From: Woeseiaceae bacterium
Lineage (GTDB): Bacteria; Pseudomonadota; Gammaproteobacteria; Steroidobacterales; Woeseiaceae
Direction: 5' to 3'
Length of the DNA stretch: 64,000 bases
Assembly: GCA_021773095.1 (NCBI GenBank)
Contig: JAJFKR010000001.1
Location: forward strand, 1 to 64,000
Position numbers and translations under genes: made by a program. Below are positions 54,349-63,914 of the stretch, piece by piece (the first letter of the stretch is position 1; every line of letters begins with the position of its first letter). The notes under the pieces were generated by a model. It did no database searches. It saw nothing but the letters and a program-made list of their open reading frames with translations, and was not told the DNA's origin.

Positions 54349-54770
54349 GCATGATAAATGGCGTTATTCAATTTGTGGCCAGTAGTGCGATTGATGTGCT
54401 GCCCGTTGTTGTCTTCCTGTTTGTGTTCCAGGTTTTTGTAACCGGGGAACGCATTAAGAACTGGAGAAAGAGCGCAGTTGGATTCGCCTTCGTTGTTGCA
54501 GGCCTGGTTTTTTTTCTGGCGGGACTGGAGCAGACCCTGTTTCCTTTTGGTCGCCTGATGGCACAACAACTGACTGACCCCGATTTTTTGCACGTAACTT
54601 CCGGAGTCACGGGCGATCTCGTGTGGCAGGATTATTATTGGGTATATATTTTTGCACTGGCCATCGGCTTCAGCACGACGATGGCAGATTACACGTCATC
54701 TTTCAACGCTCATCACTCACTTGTAACTTGCCCGGGTGCAACAGGCGCGTCAGGGCGAAACTGGCGATGA
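54345..54770 (+). pseudogene. DUF1538 membrane protein, 3'-truncated
   Basis: The first 115 residues match the paralogue upstream (FVVAGLVFFLAGLEQTLFPF, FALAIGFSTTMA). Where that protein continues with the Glu-Pro-Ala-Leu part of its conserved block, this one switches at about 54688 to DYTSSFNAHHSLVTCPGAT and stops. Roughly 110 residues, including the GGVTTSTV block, are missing. The break lies about 15 bp before the stop of the convergent MFS gene, so a deletion or rearrangement joined unrelated sequence here. The start overlaps the previous gene by 4 bp. Confidence 0.7.
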
Positions 54771-56112
54771 CACCGATCAGGGCAAATACCGAAAGGAACC
54801 AGAAGAAGTGCTGGTGACCCGCGACACCGGGTGTGCGGTCAATGAGTACGCCCGCGACAAACGTCACAAAAATATCGGGCGTGTAGCCGATCACCGAGAC
54901 AAAGCCTACTGCCGTACCGGTCAGGGCTGCCGGCACCCTGGCCTCCTCGAACAAGGCAAAGTACAGTCCCCTGAGACCAAAGAAAGCCGCGGCGCCGAGT
55001 AATGTGTTGCCAAGCAATACATACGCGGCGCCGGCTATGGGCGTTGACACCGCGAAAAACAGATCGGAGACAAGCAACAGCAGGAACGCCAGCATCGTCA
55101 CGCGCGAGACATTGAAGCGATCGCCAAGTAAGCCGGCACCAAGGGCCGCAACAGGCCGCATCCAGGAGCCTATAGCGACAATTCGCGCGGCTTCAACCTC
55201 ATCAAGGCCATACGCTTCCACTGCGAACAGCGAATAGTTGTCGAAACCTTTGTAGGCCACGTAGGCGCATATGATGATCACAGCCTGTAACCAGACAGCC
55301 GGAATGCGCAGCACATGACCAATGTGAACCCATACACTTTCCGAATGCGGCTTCCACTCCTTGAGCTCCGGCTCGCCCGCGGGACGACCATCGCTGAGCA
55401 CAAACCAGACGAATACGCCCGCAAATGCCGTCACAGCCGTGTAGCCATAGATAATCAGCCGTAATGCGGCCTGCTTCTCCGCAAAGCTTGCAGCACCGTA
55501 ACCTTCGGGAAACGCAAGGCTGAACATCATCACACCGATGGACGCCAGTCCCGCCGCAAGAACGCCGCGGCCGCCATCCAGCAGGCCATAGGCACGTCCC
55601 TGCTCATCGTGACCACCCCAGTCCCTCGTCGCTCGTATCAGCGCCGCCCAGAACAACATGATCGTGCTGAAGCCGAAGAAACCCCACAGTAGCAGTGAGC
55701 CACGGTAGCCCGGAAAGGTTGCCATGTAGAAACCGCCCGCAGCCGTTATCCACAACGACATTGCGAGCAACTTGCGCGCCGAAAAACGGTCGGCGAGCGG
55801 CCCGCCCGGGAAATAGGCCAGCATCGCTACGATGCCGTATACGCCCTGCGCTGCACCGAGTTCGGTGGCGGAGATCGAAAACACTTCGAGGACGGTCGGA
55901 CGAAAAAAGCGCGCCACATGAAACGGCAATGCAAATACAGCCTCACCGGCAAGGATGAGGCCCAGCATGAACAGAAAACGATGTAACTTCCCGGATGAGT
56001 TGAAAATTGTGTAGCCCCCCTGTGCCAAGCTTATTATGTTAGTGGTGAGATTGCTTGTTTGTATCCGCAGGGCTACAGGACGAACTCGGTCGGTATGGAT
56101 CTGATCGCACAC
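54703..56112 (-). CDS. Major facilitator superfamily transporter
   Basis: A 12-helix transporter of up to 469 residues, with GVYGIVAMLAYFPGGPLADR and FSARKLLAMSLW after helix 2-3, and RPVAALGAGLLGDRFNVSRV between helices 8 and 9. The N-terminal 40 residues of the frame (MCDQIHTDRVRPVALRIQTS) do not look like transporter sequence, so a downstream non-ATG start near SSGKLHRFLFMLG is likely. The substrate is unknown. It is 37 bp downstream of kynU on the same strand and may belong to that operon. Confidence 0.82.
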   Translation of the reverse strand: MCDQIHTDRVRPVALRIQTSNLTTNIISLAQGGYTIFNSSGKLHRFLFMLGLILAGEAVFALPFHVARFFRPTVLEVFSISATELGAAQGVYGIVAMLAYFPGGPLADRFSARKLLAMSLWITAAGGFYMATFPGYRGSLLLWGFFGFSTIMLFWAALIRATRDWGGHDEQGRAYGLLDGGRGVLAAGLASIGVMMFSLAFPEGYGAASFAEKQAALRLIIYGYTAVTAFAGVFVWFVLSDGRPAGEPELKEWKPHSESVWVHIGHVLRIPAVWLQAVIIICAYVAYKGFDNYSLFAVEAYGLDEVEAARIVAIGSWMRPVAALGAGLLGDRFNVSRVTMLAFLLLLVSDLFFAVSTPIAGAAYVLLGNTLLGAAAFFGLRGLYFALFEEARVPAALTGTAVGFVSVIGYTPDIFVTFVAGVLIDRTPGVAGHQHFFWFLSVFALIGVIASFALTRLLHPGKLQVSDER

Positions 56113-56149
56113 CGGCTGAATTTCGGAGTGCTGGCGTCAGGCACCTCCC

Positions 56150-57409
56150 TCAGGTTACCGCCTGTTTTCGCTGGTATGTCGAATCCAGATAGGACCTGGA
56201 ATCGAGGATTTCAAAAATCGTCCGTACCGCTTTGTGCAGGTCCGTGTAGCGCATGAAAAGCGGTGAAAAACCAAAACGCATGCCGCGCGGCGCTCGAAAA
56301 TCGCCGACTACACCTTTCGCGATAAGATTCTGCATGACCGCGTAGCCGTGCTCGTGAGCATAGGAGATGTGCGCGCCGCGCTGTTCAGTATCGGCGGGAG
56401 ACACTAGCCGCAGTCCGAGCCCTGCACAGTGCTGCTCGATTAATTCCTGGAAAATCCGGCTTAGTTTTTTCGCCTTGCTATGCCTTGCCGAAGGATCGAC
56501 CTCGAGCAAGAGATCCACACTCGCTTCGAGCGCACTGGCACCGAGCACCGGTGTGGTTCCACACAACATTCGGCGGATACCTTGCGCGGGAACGAAGTCG
56601 TCGTCGAACACGAACGGCTCGGCGTGCCCGAACCAGCCACTCAAAGGCTGCCGCATTTCCCGGTGGTGCCGGGCAGCGGCGTAGGTAAAGGCCGGCGCGC
56701 CCGGGCCACCATTCAAGTGCTTGTAACCGCACCCCACGGCGAAATCGGCAGCGGTCGCATCCAGCTCCGTTGGCACCGCAGCGACCGAGTGACTCAGGTC
56801 CCAAACCACAATCGCGCCCACATCGTGTGCCCGTTGATTAATCTCGGCCATGGGGAATATTGCACCACTCAGGTAATGCACGTGCGTCAAAACGACCACC
56901 GCCGTCTGCTCGTCGATCGAATCGAATACATCGTCTCGTCGACGAATATCGACGTCGAAGTCCTGCCCCATTTGCCGGCTCAGGCCATCGAGTATGTACA
57001 GGTCCGTTGGAAAATTGCCCGCCTCGGTGACAATCCTGCGCCGTTCCGGGCGCAATGCGACTGCCGCGGCAAGCGTTTTGAAGAGATTTACGGAGGTACT
57101 GTCAGAGACAACGGTCTGACCGGGCGCCGCACCGATCAGCCGGCCGATTTTGTCGCCAAGACGACCGGCTATTTCGTACCAGCCCGCTGTGTTCCAGCCG
57201 CGTATAAGTTCTTTTCCCCACTCGGAATCGACGACCGTGCTCATTCTTTCTCGTGCATCGCGGCACAACGGACCCAGTGAGTTGCCGTTCATGTAGACGG
57301 TGTTCTTCGGTAACAGGAAGCGCTCGCGCATCGCAGCAAGCGGATCCGCATCGTCCAGCGCTTGCAGGCTTTGTAATTCGATGCGATCGCTCCTGGCTGT
57401 ATCAGCCAT
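56150..57409 (-). CDS. kynU: Kynureninase
   Basis: PLP enzyme that cleaves kynurenine to anthranilate and alanine. VYMNGNSLGPLCRDARERM, DLSHSVAAVPTELDA and the Schiff-base lysine region CGYKHLNGGPGAPAFTY are diagnostic. The 419-residue length from the ATG at 57409 is normal; that base is shared with the kynA stop. All key regions are intact, although the tryptophan dioxygenase gene upstream is interrupted. Confidence 0.93.
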   Translation of the reverse strand: MADTARSDRIELQSLQALDDADPLAAMRERFLLPKNTVYMNGNSLGPLCRDARERMSTVVDSEWGKELIRGWNTAGWYEIAGRLGDKIGRLIGAAPGQTVVSDSTSVNLFKTLAAAVALRPERRRIVTEAGNFPTDLYILDGLSRQMGQDFDVDIRRRDDVFDSIDEQTAVVVLTHVHYLSGAIFPMAEINQRAHDVGAIVVWDLSHSVAAVPTELDATAADFAVGCGYKHLNGGPGAPAFTYAAARHHREMRQPLSGWFGHAEPFVFDDDFVPAQGIRRMLCGTTPVLGASALEASVDLLLEVDPSARHSKAKKLSRIFQELIEQHCAGLGLRLVSPADTEQRGAHISYAHEHGYAVMQNLIAKGVVGDFRAPRGMRFGFSPLFMRYTDLHKAVRTIFEILDSRSYLDSTYQRKQAVT

Positions 57410-58266
57410 TACGCACCCGTGAGCTCTGACCTGACGGTCCATACCTCAGGAAAGAATCGCAACTTCAGGGCTTTTTCGAGGAACGCGACGCCGCTCGTAC
57501 CACCGGTACCTTGACGGTAACCGATAATCCGTTCAACGGTTTTCATGTGACTGAAGCGCCACATCGAAAACTCCTGTTCGATGTCGACCAGTTTTTCCGC
57601 CAGTTCGTACAACTCCCAGTGCTCGCCGGTTCCCGCGTAAACCTCAGCCCACGCGGCCTCAACCGCAGCGTTCGGTACATAGGGCTGCGACCAGTCGCGC
57701 TCGAGACACGCCTCGGGCAACTCGAATCCCCTGCTGGCGAGGTGACGCAGACAAAGATCGTAGAAACTGGGCGCATGCAATACCGCCTGCAATGCTTCGT
57801 AGCGCCGCGGATTCTTGCGATGTACCTCCGCCAGCGCCGCATTCTTGTTGCCGAGTGCGTATTCGATTGCACGGTATTGGAAAGATTGAAAACCGGAGCT
57901 CTCGCCCAGGTCATCCCGAAATGCCAGGTAGTCGGCAGGCGTCATCGTCGATAATACGGACCAGCTTTGCCGCAGCTGGCCCTGGATACGTGAAACACGC
58001 GACAACATCTTGAATGCCGCACCGAGTTTGCCATTCCCGATCTCATGCATGGCCGCGGTCAGTTCATGAAGACAGAGCTTCATCCACAACTCGGATGCCT
58101 GGTGAATCACCATGAACATCATTTCGTCATGAGCATCGGTTACAAGGTTCTAGCAGCTCAGCAATTCATCCAGTGACAGGTAGCTGCCATAACTCAGGTC
58201 CTGATCCCAGTGGATGTTCTCCTCGGCGACCTCACGCTGGTCCAACGGCATTTTCTTGCCCTTCAT
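57409..58266 (-). pseudogene. kynA: Tryptophan 2,3-dioxygenase gene with in-frame amber codon
   Basis: Heme enzyme opening the indole ring of tryptophan. A full-length frame begins at ATG 58266 (MKGKKMPLDQREVAEENIHW) behind GTGAGGAC. It continues through LSYGSYLSLDELLSC, meets TAG at 58150-58152 and goes on as NLVTDAHDEMMFMVIHQASE to 57409. Homologues have LLSAQ at this point, so the TAG replaces a glutamine codon (CAG to TAG, one transition). The part after the stop (from ATG 58122, 237 residues) keeps the active-site His (FMVIHQ) and the C-terminal RHMKTVERIIGYRQGTGGTS-like region but lacks the N-terminal segment that helps form the neighbouring active site. Non-functional, read through, or a sequencing error. 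Confidence 0.85.
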
Positions 58267-58489
58267 GGCGTCCTCACAGATCAATGGACGCACCACCATA
58301 CGAGATCAAAAACGCGAATGCATCTACTTGATGCGCGCTCAGGCACCAGGATGTCTGCCGCTTTGCCCGCGCACCCGGCTTCAGCGTCGAAGTCACTCTG
58401 CGAAGAATGGAAAAGTAAGGGAAAGTATCTATCGCACGACGGCGGCAACGCAGACATACTCGTGCAATTCTGACTCAGAATATTGCTCT

Positions 58490-59485
58490 ATGGATCTCGT
58501 CTGCCCGGCTGGTAACCTGCCGTCTCTAAAAGCGGCTGTCGATAATGGCGCCAATGCGGTCTATGTCGGTTTCAGGGACGAAACCAACGCGCGCCACTTT
58601 GCCGGCCTGAATTTCAAGGATCAGCAAATCGAGACCGGTGTGCAATACGCACACGAGCGCGGTGTGAAGGTCTTTGTCGCGATCAATACCTATCCGCAGC
58701 CCGACAACATCGCACAATGGCAGGCGGCTGTGGATCGAGCCGCCAGGCTCGGTGTCGATGCTCTTATTCTTGCCGATCTCGGCATCATGGAATACGCCCG
58801 AGCGAAGTGGCCGGACCTCCGGCTGCACCTGTCAGTGCAAGGCTCCGCCACGACGTCAGCGGCGATCGACTTTTACGCCGAAAAATTTGACATCCGACGC
58901 GCCGTTCTGCCACGGGTACTATCTGTTCGCCAGGTTGCTGCATTGATCGAGACCTGTGAAACGCCTGTCGAAGTATTCGGATTTGGCAGCCTCTGTGTCA
59001 TGGTGGAAGGTCGCTGTTACCTTTCATCCTATGTTACGGGACTGGGTCCGAACACATTCGGCGCCTGCTCGCCGGCACAGTTTGTCCGCTGGACAGAAAC
59101 CGAAAACGAGCTCGAGACACGCGTCAACGATTTACTGATCGATCGGTTTGGTCCCGACGAGAATGCCGGTTACCCGACGATCTGCAAAGGTCGATTTCAG
59201 GTCAATGGCGAAACAAGTTACGCCATCGAAGAACCCACCAGTTTGAACGTGCTGCCGATATTGCCGGAACTGATACGTATGGGTGTCGCCGCGGTCAAAA
59301 TCGAAGGCCGGCAACGGAGCCCGGCCTATGTCGCGCAGGTGACCTCCGTATTTCGACAGGCCATTGATGCCTGCCAGCAGAATCCTGACGACTTTGTTGC
59401 CGACGATGCATGGCTTGCACGACTGCAGTCTCTTTCCGAAGGCAGTCAGACAACATTGGGTGCCTACAACCGGGGTTGGCAATGA
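58490..59485 (+). CDS. ubiU: O2-independent ubiquinone hydroxylation protein UbiU (U32 family)
   Basis: A U32-peptidase-like protein that with UbiV forms the iron-sulfur complex hydroxylating ubiquinone precursors without oxygen. The start MDLVCPAGNLPSLKAAVDNG (58490) is where the family begins. GFGSLCVMVEGRCYLSSYVT and NTFGACSPAQFVRW hold the cluster cysteines. The length of 331 residues is typical. It is divergent from kynA across about 220 bp and is the first gene of the ubi operon. Confidence 0.93.
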   Translation: MDLVCPAGNLPSLKAAVDNGANAVYVGFRDETNARHFAGLNFKDQQIETGVQYAHERGVKVFVAINTYPQPDNIAQWQAAVDRAARLGVDALILADLGIMEYARAKWPDLRLHLSVQGSATTSAAIDFYAEKFDIRRAVLPRVLSVRQVAALIETCETPVEVFGFGSLCVMVEGRCYLSSYVTGLGPNTFGACSPAQFVRWTETENELETRVNDLLIDRFGPDENAGYPTICKGRFQVNGETSYAIEEPTSLNVLPILPELIRMGVAAVKIEGRQRSPAYVAQVTSVFRQAIDACQQNPDDFVADDAWLARLQSLSEGSQTTLGAYNRGWQ

Positions 59486-60402
59486 GTATCGCCACACCCG
59501 CGTATCGACTTTCTCTGGGCCCACTGCAATTTCACTGGCCGAAACAGGCGATGCTGGATTTTTACCGCGAAGTCGAGTCGACCCCTGTCGATATCGTGTA
59601 CCTCGGCGAGACCGTTTGCTCCAAACGCAGGGAATTCGGGTACAGCGACTGGATGAATGTCGGCGAACGGCTGCTCGACAACGGTAAGGAGGTCGTCCTC
59701 TCAACGCTTGCACTGGTCGAGGCGCGGTCGGAAATGGGAACTATAAAAAGGCTGTGCGACAACGGGTTATTCATGATCGAGGCCAACGACATGTCGGCGG
59801 TCCGGATGCTGGATGGCGAAACGGCATTCGTTGGTGGCGCAACACTCAATATTCAAAACCAGAACTCACTGAAAATCCTGGTCGATCACGGCCTTAAGCG
59901 CTGGGTAGCTCCACATGAAATGCCGGCCTCGGTAATGACTGCCGTTGCGGCCAAATCGCCGGACGAAATCGAGTGTGAAGTCTTTGGCTGGGGACGTATG
60001 CCGATGGCGTACTCCGCACGCTGTTACACCACCCGTGCGCTGGATATTCCGAAAGACCGGTGTAAAAACTGCTGCATACAATACGAAGACGGACTGCTGC
60101 TCTCGACGCGTGAGGATGAGGAGTTTCTTGTCATCAACGGTATACAGACAATGTCGGCGAAAACGACCTGTCTCGCGCGAGAATTTCAATACGGCGAACA
60201 CGGCGCTGACATACTGCGCATCAACCCGCAGGCAACCGGCACGAGCAGCATCATCGAATTGCTGGACCAACTCAGAAACGAATCTGCGAATGCCGCAACG
60301 ATAACCGACGAGATGGCGAAATTCGCTCCGGGCGGCCTTTGTAACGGCTACTGGTATGGCGCGCCAGGTATGACTTACCGCGATGAGGTTCTGAACCAAT
60401 GA
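59482..60402 (+). CDS. ubiV: O2-independent ubiquinone hydroxylation protein UbiV
   Basis: A 306-residue U32-family partner of Ubi[35 protein letters not shown] and the cysteine pattern around [20 protein letters not shown] (with a later TTCLAREF) match UbiV and its [4Fe-4S] site. ATG overlaps the ubiU stop by 4 bp and its own stop overlaps the ubiD start, showing a coupled operon. Confidence 0.93.
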   Translation: MSIATPAYRLSLGPLQFHWPKQAMLDFYREVESTPVDIVYLGETVCSKRREFGYSDWMNVGERLLDNGKEVVLSTLALVEARSEMGTIKRLCDNGLFMIEANDMSAVRMLDGETAFVGGATLNIQNQNSLKILVDHGLKRWVAPHEMPASVMTAVAAKSPDEIECEVFGWGRMPMAYSARCYTTRALDIPKDRCKNCCIQYEDGLLLSTREDEEFLVINGIQTMSAKTTCLAREFQYGEHGADILRINPQATGTSSIIELLDQLRNESANAATITDEMAKFAPGGLCNGYWYGAPGMTYRDEVLNQ

Positions 60403-61931
60403 GCAGCAGATCCGAGCATTTCATCGGTCGTCGAATTGCCTCTCTGACCCAGGGCAATCGCATTACCCACGATAGTCTCAGAGACTTCGCCGCGTCTCTT
60501 GAGCAACACAAAGATATCGTGCGCGTCGCGGAACCCGTCGATCCCGAACTCGAAGTGACCGAGCTGTGCCTGCGGTCCATCAAGCGCGATGGTCCTGCAC
60601 TCTTTTTCGAGTCACCCGTAGGAAGCGATATCCCGGTGATTGGCAATGTCTTCGGGTCCGAGCGCCGCGTCGCTGCCGCGATTGGCCTTGACGATCCCCA
60701 GGAATTTCGCAACTTCGGTAAGGACCTGGCGTGGCTAAAGTCTCCGCAACTGCCGGGTAATATTGGTGATGCAATTGGCAGCCTGTCGAAATTCGGCCGC
60801 CTGGCCAATATCAATCCATTGATCGACGATAATCCACCCTGTCAGGAAGTGGTTATAGAAAAGGATGACATCGACCTTGCCAACCTGCCGATTCAGCAGT
60901 GCTGGCCCGATGACGCAGGCAAGCTGATTACGTTCGGGCTTGTCGTGACCAAAGGTCCACACAAAGAACGCCTCAACGTCGGTATTTACCGGCAACAGGT
61001 CATCGATAAAAATCAGCTCATCATGCGCTGGCTGCCGCATCGCGGTGGTGCGATCGACTTTGCCGAGTTCTGCGCCGCCAACCCCGGCCGCCGCTTTCCT
61101 GTCGCCGTCGCGATAGGCGCCGATCCGGCGACCACACTGGCCGCCGTTTCACCGGTGCCCGATACCCTTTCGGAGTTCCAGTTCGCAGGGCTCCTGCGTA
61201 ACGCAAAAACGCGCGTCGCCCGCTGCCTGTCTCACGACTTGTTGGTACCGGCAACTGCAGAAATTATTCTCGAGGGCTTTGTCGAGCCGGACCAGACCCA
61301 TGCCGAGGGACCGTTCGGCGACCACACCGGTTACTACAACTCGGTCGAACAATTTCCGGTATTCACCGTTCTGAGAATCACCCACCGTCGCAGTCCGCTC
61401 TACCAGGCGACCTATATGGGCAAGCCGCCTTATGACGAGCCATCGGTGCTCGCGAAGTCGCTGAATGAATTGTTCATTCCATTGCTACAGGAACAATTCC
61501 CGGAAATCGTCGACTTTTATCTGCCACCCGCAGCGTGTTCGTATCGAGTTGCGGTGGTCAGCATTCGCAAAGCGTATCGCGGCCACGCGCAACGCATCAT
61601 GATGGGCATATGGTCGTACCTGCGCCAGTTTACGTACACTAAAATGGTCATCGTGACGGACGATGACATTGATATCCGCTCCTGGGACGAGGTCTTATGG
61701 GCCATATCAACGCGCATGGATCCGGCGAGAGACACCACGATACTGGACAACACGCCCGTCGATTATCTGGATTTCGCCAGTCGCACATCGGGCCTCGGTT
61801 CGAAAATCGGGCTGGACGCAACCAACAAATGGCGCGGTGAAACGGATCGCGAATGGGGACGGCCCATCAGTATGTCAGAGGATGTGGAGAAACGCCTGGA
61901 CGCCATCTGGAACACGTTGGGAATTGACTGA
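60399..61931 (+). CDS. ubiD: 3-octaprenyl-4-hydroxybenzoate decarboxylase UbiD
   Basis: Prenylated-FMN-dependent decarboxylase of ubiquinone synthesis, 510 residues. Family features are [20 protein letters not shown], the cofactor region [40 protein letters not shown] and [12 protein letters not shown], which contains the catalytic Glu. The prenyltransferase for the cofactor (UbiX) is not in the window. Its position between ubiV and ubiT is less common and suggests a dedicated anaerobic ubiquinone unit. Confidence 0.95.
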   Translation: MSSRSEHFIGRRIASLTQGNRITHDSLRDFAASLEQHKDIVRVAEPVDPELEVTELCLRSIKRDGPALFFESPVGSDIPVIGNVFGSERRVAAAIGLDDPQEFRNFGKDLAWLKSPQLPGNIGDAIGSLSKFGRLANINPLIDDNPPCQEVVIEKDDIDLANLPIQQCWPDDAGKLITFGLVVTKGPHKERLNVGIYRQQVIDKNQLIMRWLPHRGGAIDFAEFCAANPGRRFPVAVAIGADPATTLAAVSPVPDTLSEFQFAGLLRNAKTRVARCLSHDLLVPATAEIILEGFVEPDQTHAEGPFGDHTGYYNSVEQFPVFTVLRITHRRSPLYQATYMGKPPYDEPSVLAKSLNELFIPLLQEQFPEIVDFYLPPAACSYRVAVVSIRKAYRGHAQRIMMGIWSYLRQFTYTKMVIVTDDDIDIRSWDEVLWAISTRMDPARDTTILDNTPVDYLDFASRTSGLGSKIGLDATNKWRGETDREWGRPISMSEDVEKRLDAIWNTLGID

Positions 61932-61933
61932 CT

Positions 61934-62446
61934 ATGAATGATTCGACGACCAAAAGCACAACCCCCGAGTTACCCGTGCTACTACAGACGCCACTCCGAA
62001 TTCTGCCACAGACATTGAAAACAGCGCCGTTGCAGAGATTCCTGAATACCGTGTTTGCGGCTCAGCTCGCCGACAATGAATTGGAATTCCTTGAGGAGCG
62101 TCGCATAACCGTCGCTGTCAGTGATGCACACCTTGAGTTTTCGCTAACGGTGTCAGAGGGCGAACTGATCGTTGCACCCGCCCTCCCGGAGCCCGAACTG
62201 CATATCCAGAGTACGATTTATGCGCTCATGCAGCTCGCGACTGGCACCGAGGACTCCGATACTTTGTTCTTCCGTCGTGACCTTAAAATGACGGGCGATA
62301 CTGAACTCGGCCTGTTCATCAAAAACTTTCTGGAAGGCATCAGCATCGAGACCTTGCCGCTGCAACCGGCACTGGGGTTGGGGCTGAATCTTGGCTTGAG
62401 GGTCGCTGATACAACAACACGGCTACGCCAAAAACTGCCATTCTGA
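61934..62446 (+). CDS. ubiT: Ubiquinone anaerobic biosynthesis accessory factor UbiT (SCP2 domain)
   Basis: A 170-residue protein with the SCP2 lipid-binding fold (LEFSLTVSEGELIVAP, FRRDLKMTGDTELGLFIKNF). UbiT binds isoprenoid-quinone intermediates and is needed for O2-independent ubiquinone synthesis with UbiUV. The ATG is 2 bp after the ubiD stop. The N-terminal 25 residues are low in conservation. Confidence 0.9.
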   Translation: MNDSTTKSTTPELPVLLQTPLRILPQTLKTAPLQRFLNTVFAAQLADNELEFLEERRITVAVSDAHLEFSLTVSEGELIVAPALPEPELHIQSTIYALMQLATGTEDSDTLFFRRDLKMTGDTELGLFIKNFLEGISIETLPLQPALGLGLNLGLRVADTTTRLRQKLPF

Positions 62447-62565
62447 GTGCAATGGCCGTATTTTTTACGTATGGCGAGTACCCCGCCCGGGACCTATGGT
62501 GCGAAGTTACGGCCACTCAATCCTGGGCGTTCGAAGTGGTTATAGATTATGTAAGTAAATAACTA

Positions 62566-62594
62566 TTTGATATTTAATTATATATTTTTATAAT
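62566..62594 (+). promoter_or_regulatory. Sigma-70-type promoter of the TetR gene
   Basis: TTTGAT (62566-62571) and TATAAT (62589-62594) are separated by 17 bp in a markedly AT-rich stretch. Transcription would start near 62601, at the edge of the palindromic operator. Confidence 0.65.
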
Positions 62595-62603
62595 TGATTC
62601 TAT

Positions 62604-62621
62604 TTCTATAGTTCTATAGAA
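62604..62621. promoter_or_regulatory. Palindromic operator before the TetR gene
   Basis: TTCTATAG-TT-CTATAGAA is a perfect 18-bp palindrome located over the predicted transcription start and 9 bp before the ATG. This is the usual place for a TetR-family autorepressor site. Confidence 0.65.
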
Positions 62622-62630
62622 TTCTTTTGC

Positions 62631-63230
62631 ATGCAGGAAGCCGGCACAAAAAAATACTCGCAACAACGGCAGGCGGCCGTTCGGGCGGCAGCAGCCGTAT
62701 TCGCGGAGAAAGGCTTTCACGGTGCCGGCACAAAAGATATCGCCGAGCGCATGGGGATCAAGCAAGGCAGCCTCTACTACTACTTCAAGTCCAAAGAAGA
62801 AGCACTGGGTGAGGTTTGCCTTTACGGCATCCAGGAATACGTCGAACACATGGCGACGATCGCCGACGGTGAGCAGCCGTTCGAAGCGAAACTCGTTGCT
62901 ACGGTCACTTCCCATCTGAGTAGTTACCGTGAGAGAAACGAAGCCTTAAAGGTTTACAACGACGAACGACTGTATCTCCCCAAGGCACGACGCAGCCGGC
63001 TCAAAGAACTGGGCAGCGACTACCGGCAGCGGCTTGAAGGAATATTCGAAGAAGGCAAAGCAAACGGCGCGGTCCGACAATCCGTTGATTGTCATTTCGC
63101 GGCGCAGGCCGTCATCGGCATGTGCAATGCGTGGGGCGACCTGATCGTCCGCGACCCCGATCTCGACCTGTTTATGGTCATTCAGAAGTGCACCGATCTG
63201 TTGATAAATGGATTTACAAAAAAACCTTAG
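62631..63230 (+). CDS. TetR/AcrR family transcriptional regulator
   Basis: A 199-residue repressor. The N-terminal helix-turn-helix is RAAAAVFAEKGFHGAGTKDI with AERMGIKQGSLYYYFKSKEE; the C-terminal half is helical and resembles the fatty-acid/quinone type TetR ligand domains. The perfect palindrome just upstream suggests autoregulation. cysC follows 18 bp downstream, so sulfate activation genes are probably under its control, which is unusual for a TetR protein. The ligand is unknown. Confidence 0.88.
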   Translation: MQEAGTKKYSQQRQAAVRAAAAVFAEKGFHGAGTKDIAERMGIKQGSLYYYFKSKEEALGEVCLYGIQEYVEHMATIADGEQPFEAKLVATVTSHLSSYRERNEALKVYNDERLYLPKARRSRLKELGSDYRQRLEGIFEEGKANGAVRQSVDCHFAAQAVIGMCNAWGDLIVRDPDLDLFMVIQKCTDLLINGFTKKP

Positions 63231-63248
63231 GCTTACCAGGATAATCAA

Positions 63249-63914
63249 GTGGCAAATCAAAAAGCAACCAACGTAACGTGGCAGGAAGGCGAAATATCGC
63301 GCGAAGACCGGAGCAGCATTCTCCGCCAACGCGGCGCAACCATCTGGTTTACAGGACTATCGGGCAGTGGCAAGAGTACAATCGCCGTTGCGCTGGAAAA
63401 CGCGCTCTACGAGATCGGAAAACTATCCTACCGGCTGGACGGCGACAATGTCCGCCTTGGAATCAACAAGAATCTTGGTTTTTCCGAGGCCGATCGCAAA
63501 GAGAATATTCGCCGGATCGGCGAGGTGGCAAAACTGTTCGGCGATGCCGGCATTATTTCGCTGTCGAGTTTCATCAGCCCGTACAAAGGCGACCGGGATG
63601 AGGTACGGGCATTACACGAACAAGCTGGGCTTGATTTTATCGAGGTATTTGTAGACTGCTCACTCGCCGTGGCTGAAGAGCGTGACCCAAAAGGCCTGTA
63701 TAAAAAAGCGCGTGCCGGTGAAATCAAGAATTTCACCGGTATCGATGATCCGTATGAAGCACCGGTTAAGCCGGAGATCCATTTGCAAACGGACGAGATG
63801 ACAGTGGAAAAGGAGGTGCGAATCGTGCTCGAGCATCTGAAGAAAAACGGCCTGATTTTGCAACAACATTTCACTCGTGCCGACGATAATCTCGAGGCTG
63901 GAGCAGCATCATGA
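63249..63914 (+). CDS. cysC: Adenylylsulfate kinase
   Basis: Phosphorylates adenylylsulfate to PAPS. The P-loop is [40 protein letters not shown] and [16 protein letters not shown] are classic APS-kinase blocks, as is [20 protein letters not shown]. The start is GTG at 63249. It is 221 residues with an extra C-terminal tail of about 20. It overlaps sat by 4 bp. PAPS made here could serve sulfotransferases such as the TPR protein at 49578, or assimilation. Confidence 0.93.
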   Translation: MANQKATNVTWQEGEISREDRSSILRQRGATIWFTGLSGSGKSTIAVALENALYEIGKLSYRLDGDNVRLGINKNLGFSEADRKENIRRIGEVAKLFGDAGIISLSSFISPYKGDRDEVRALHEQAGLDFIEVFVDCSLAVAEERDPKGLYKKARAGEIKNFTGIDDPYEAPVKPEIHLQTDEMTVEKEVRIVLEHLKKNGLILQQHFTRADDNLEAGAAS

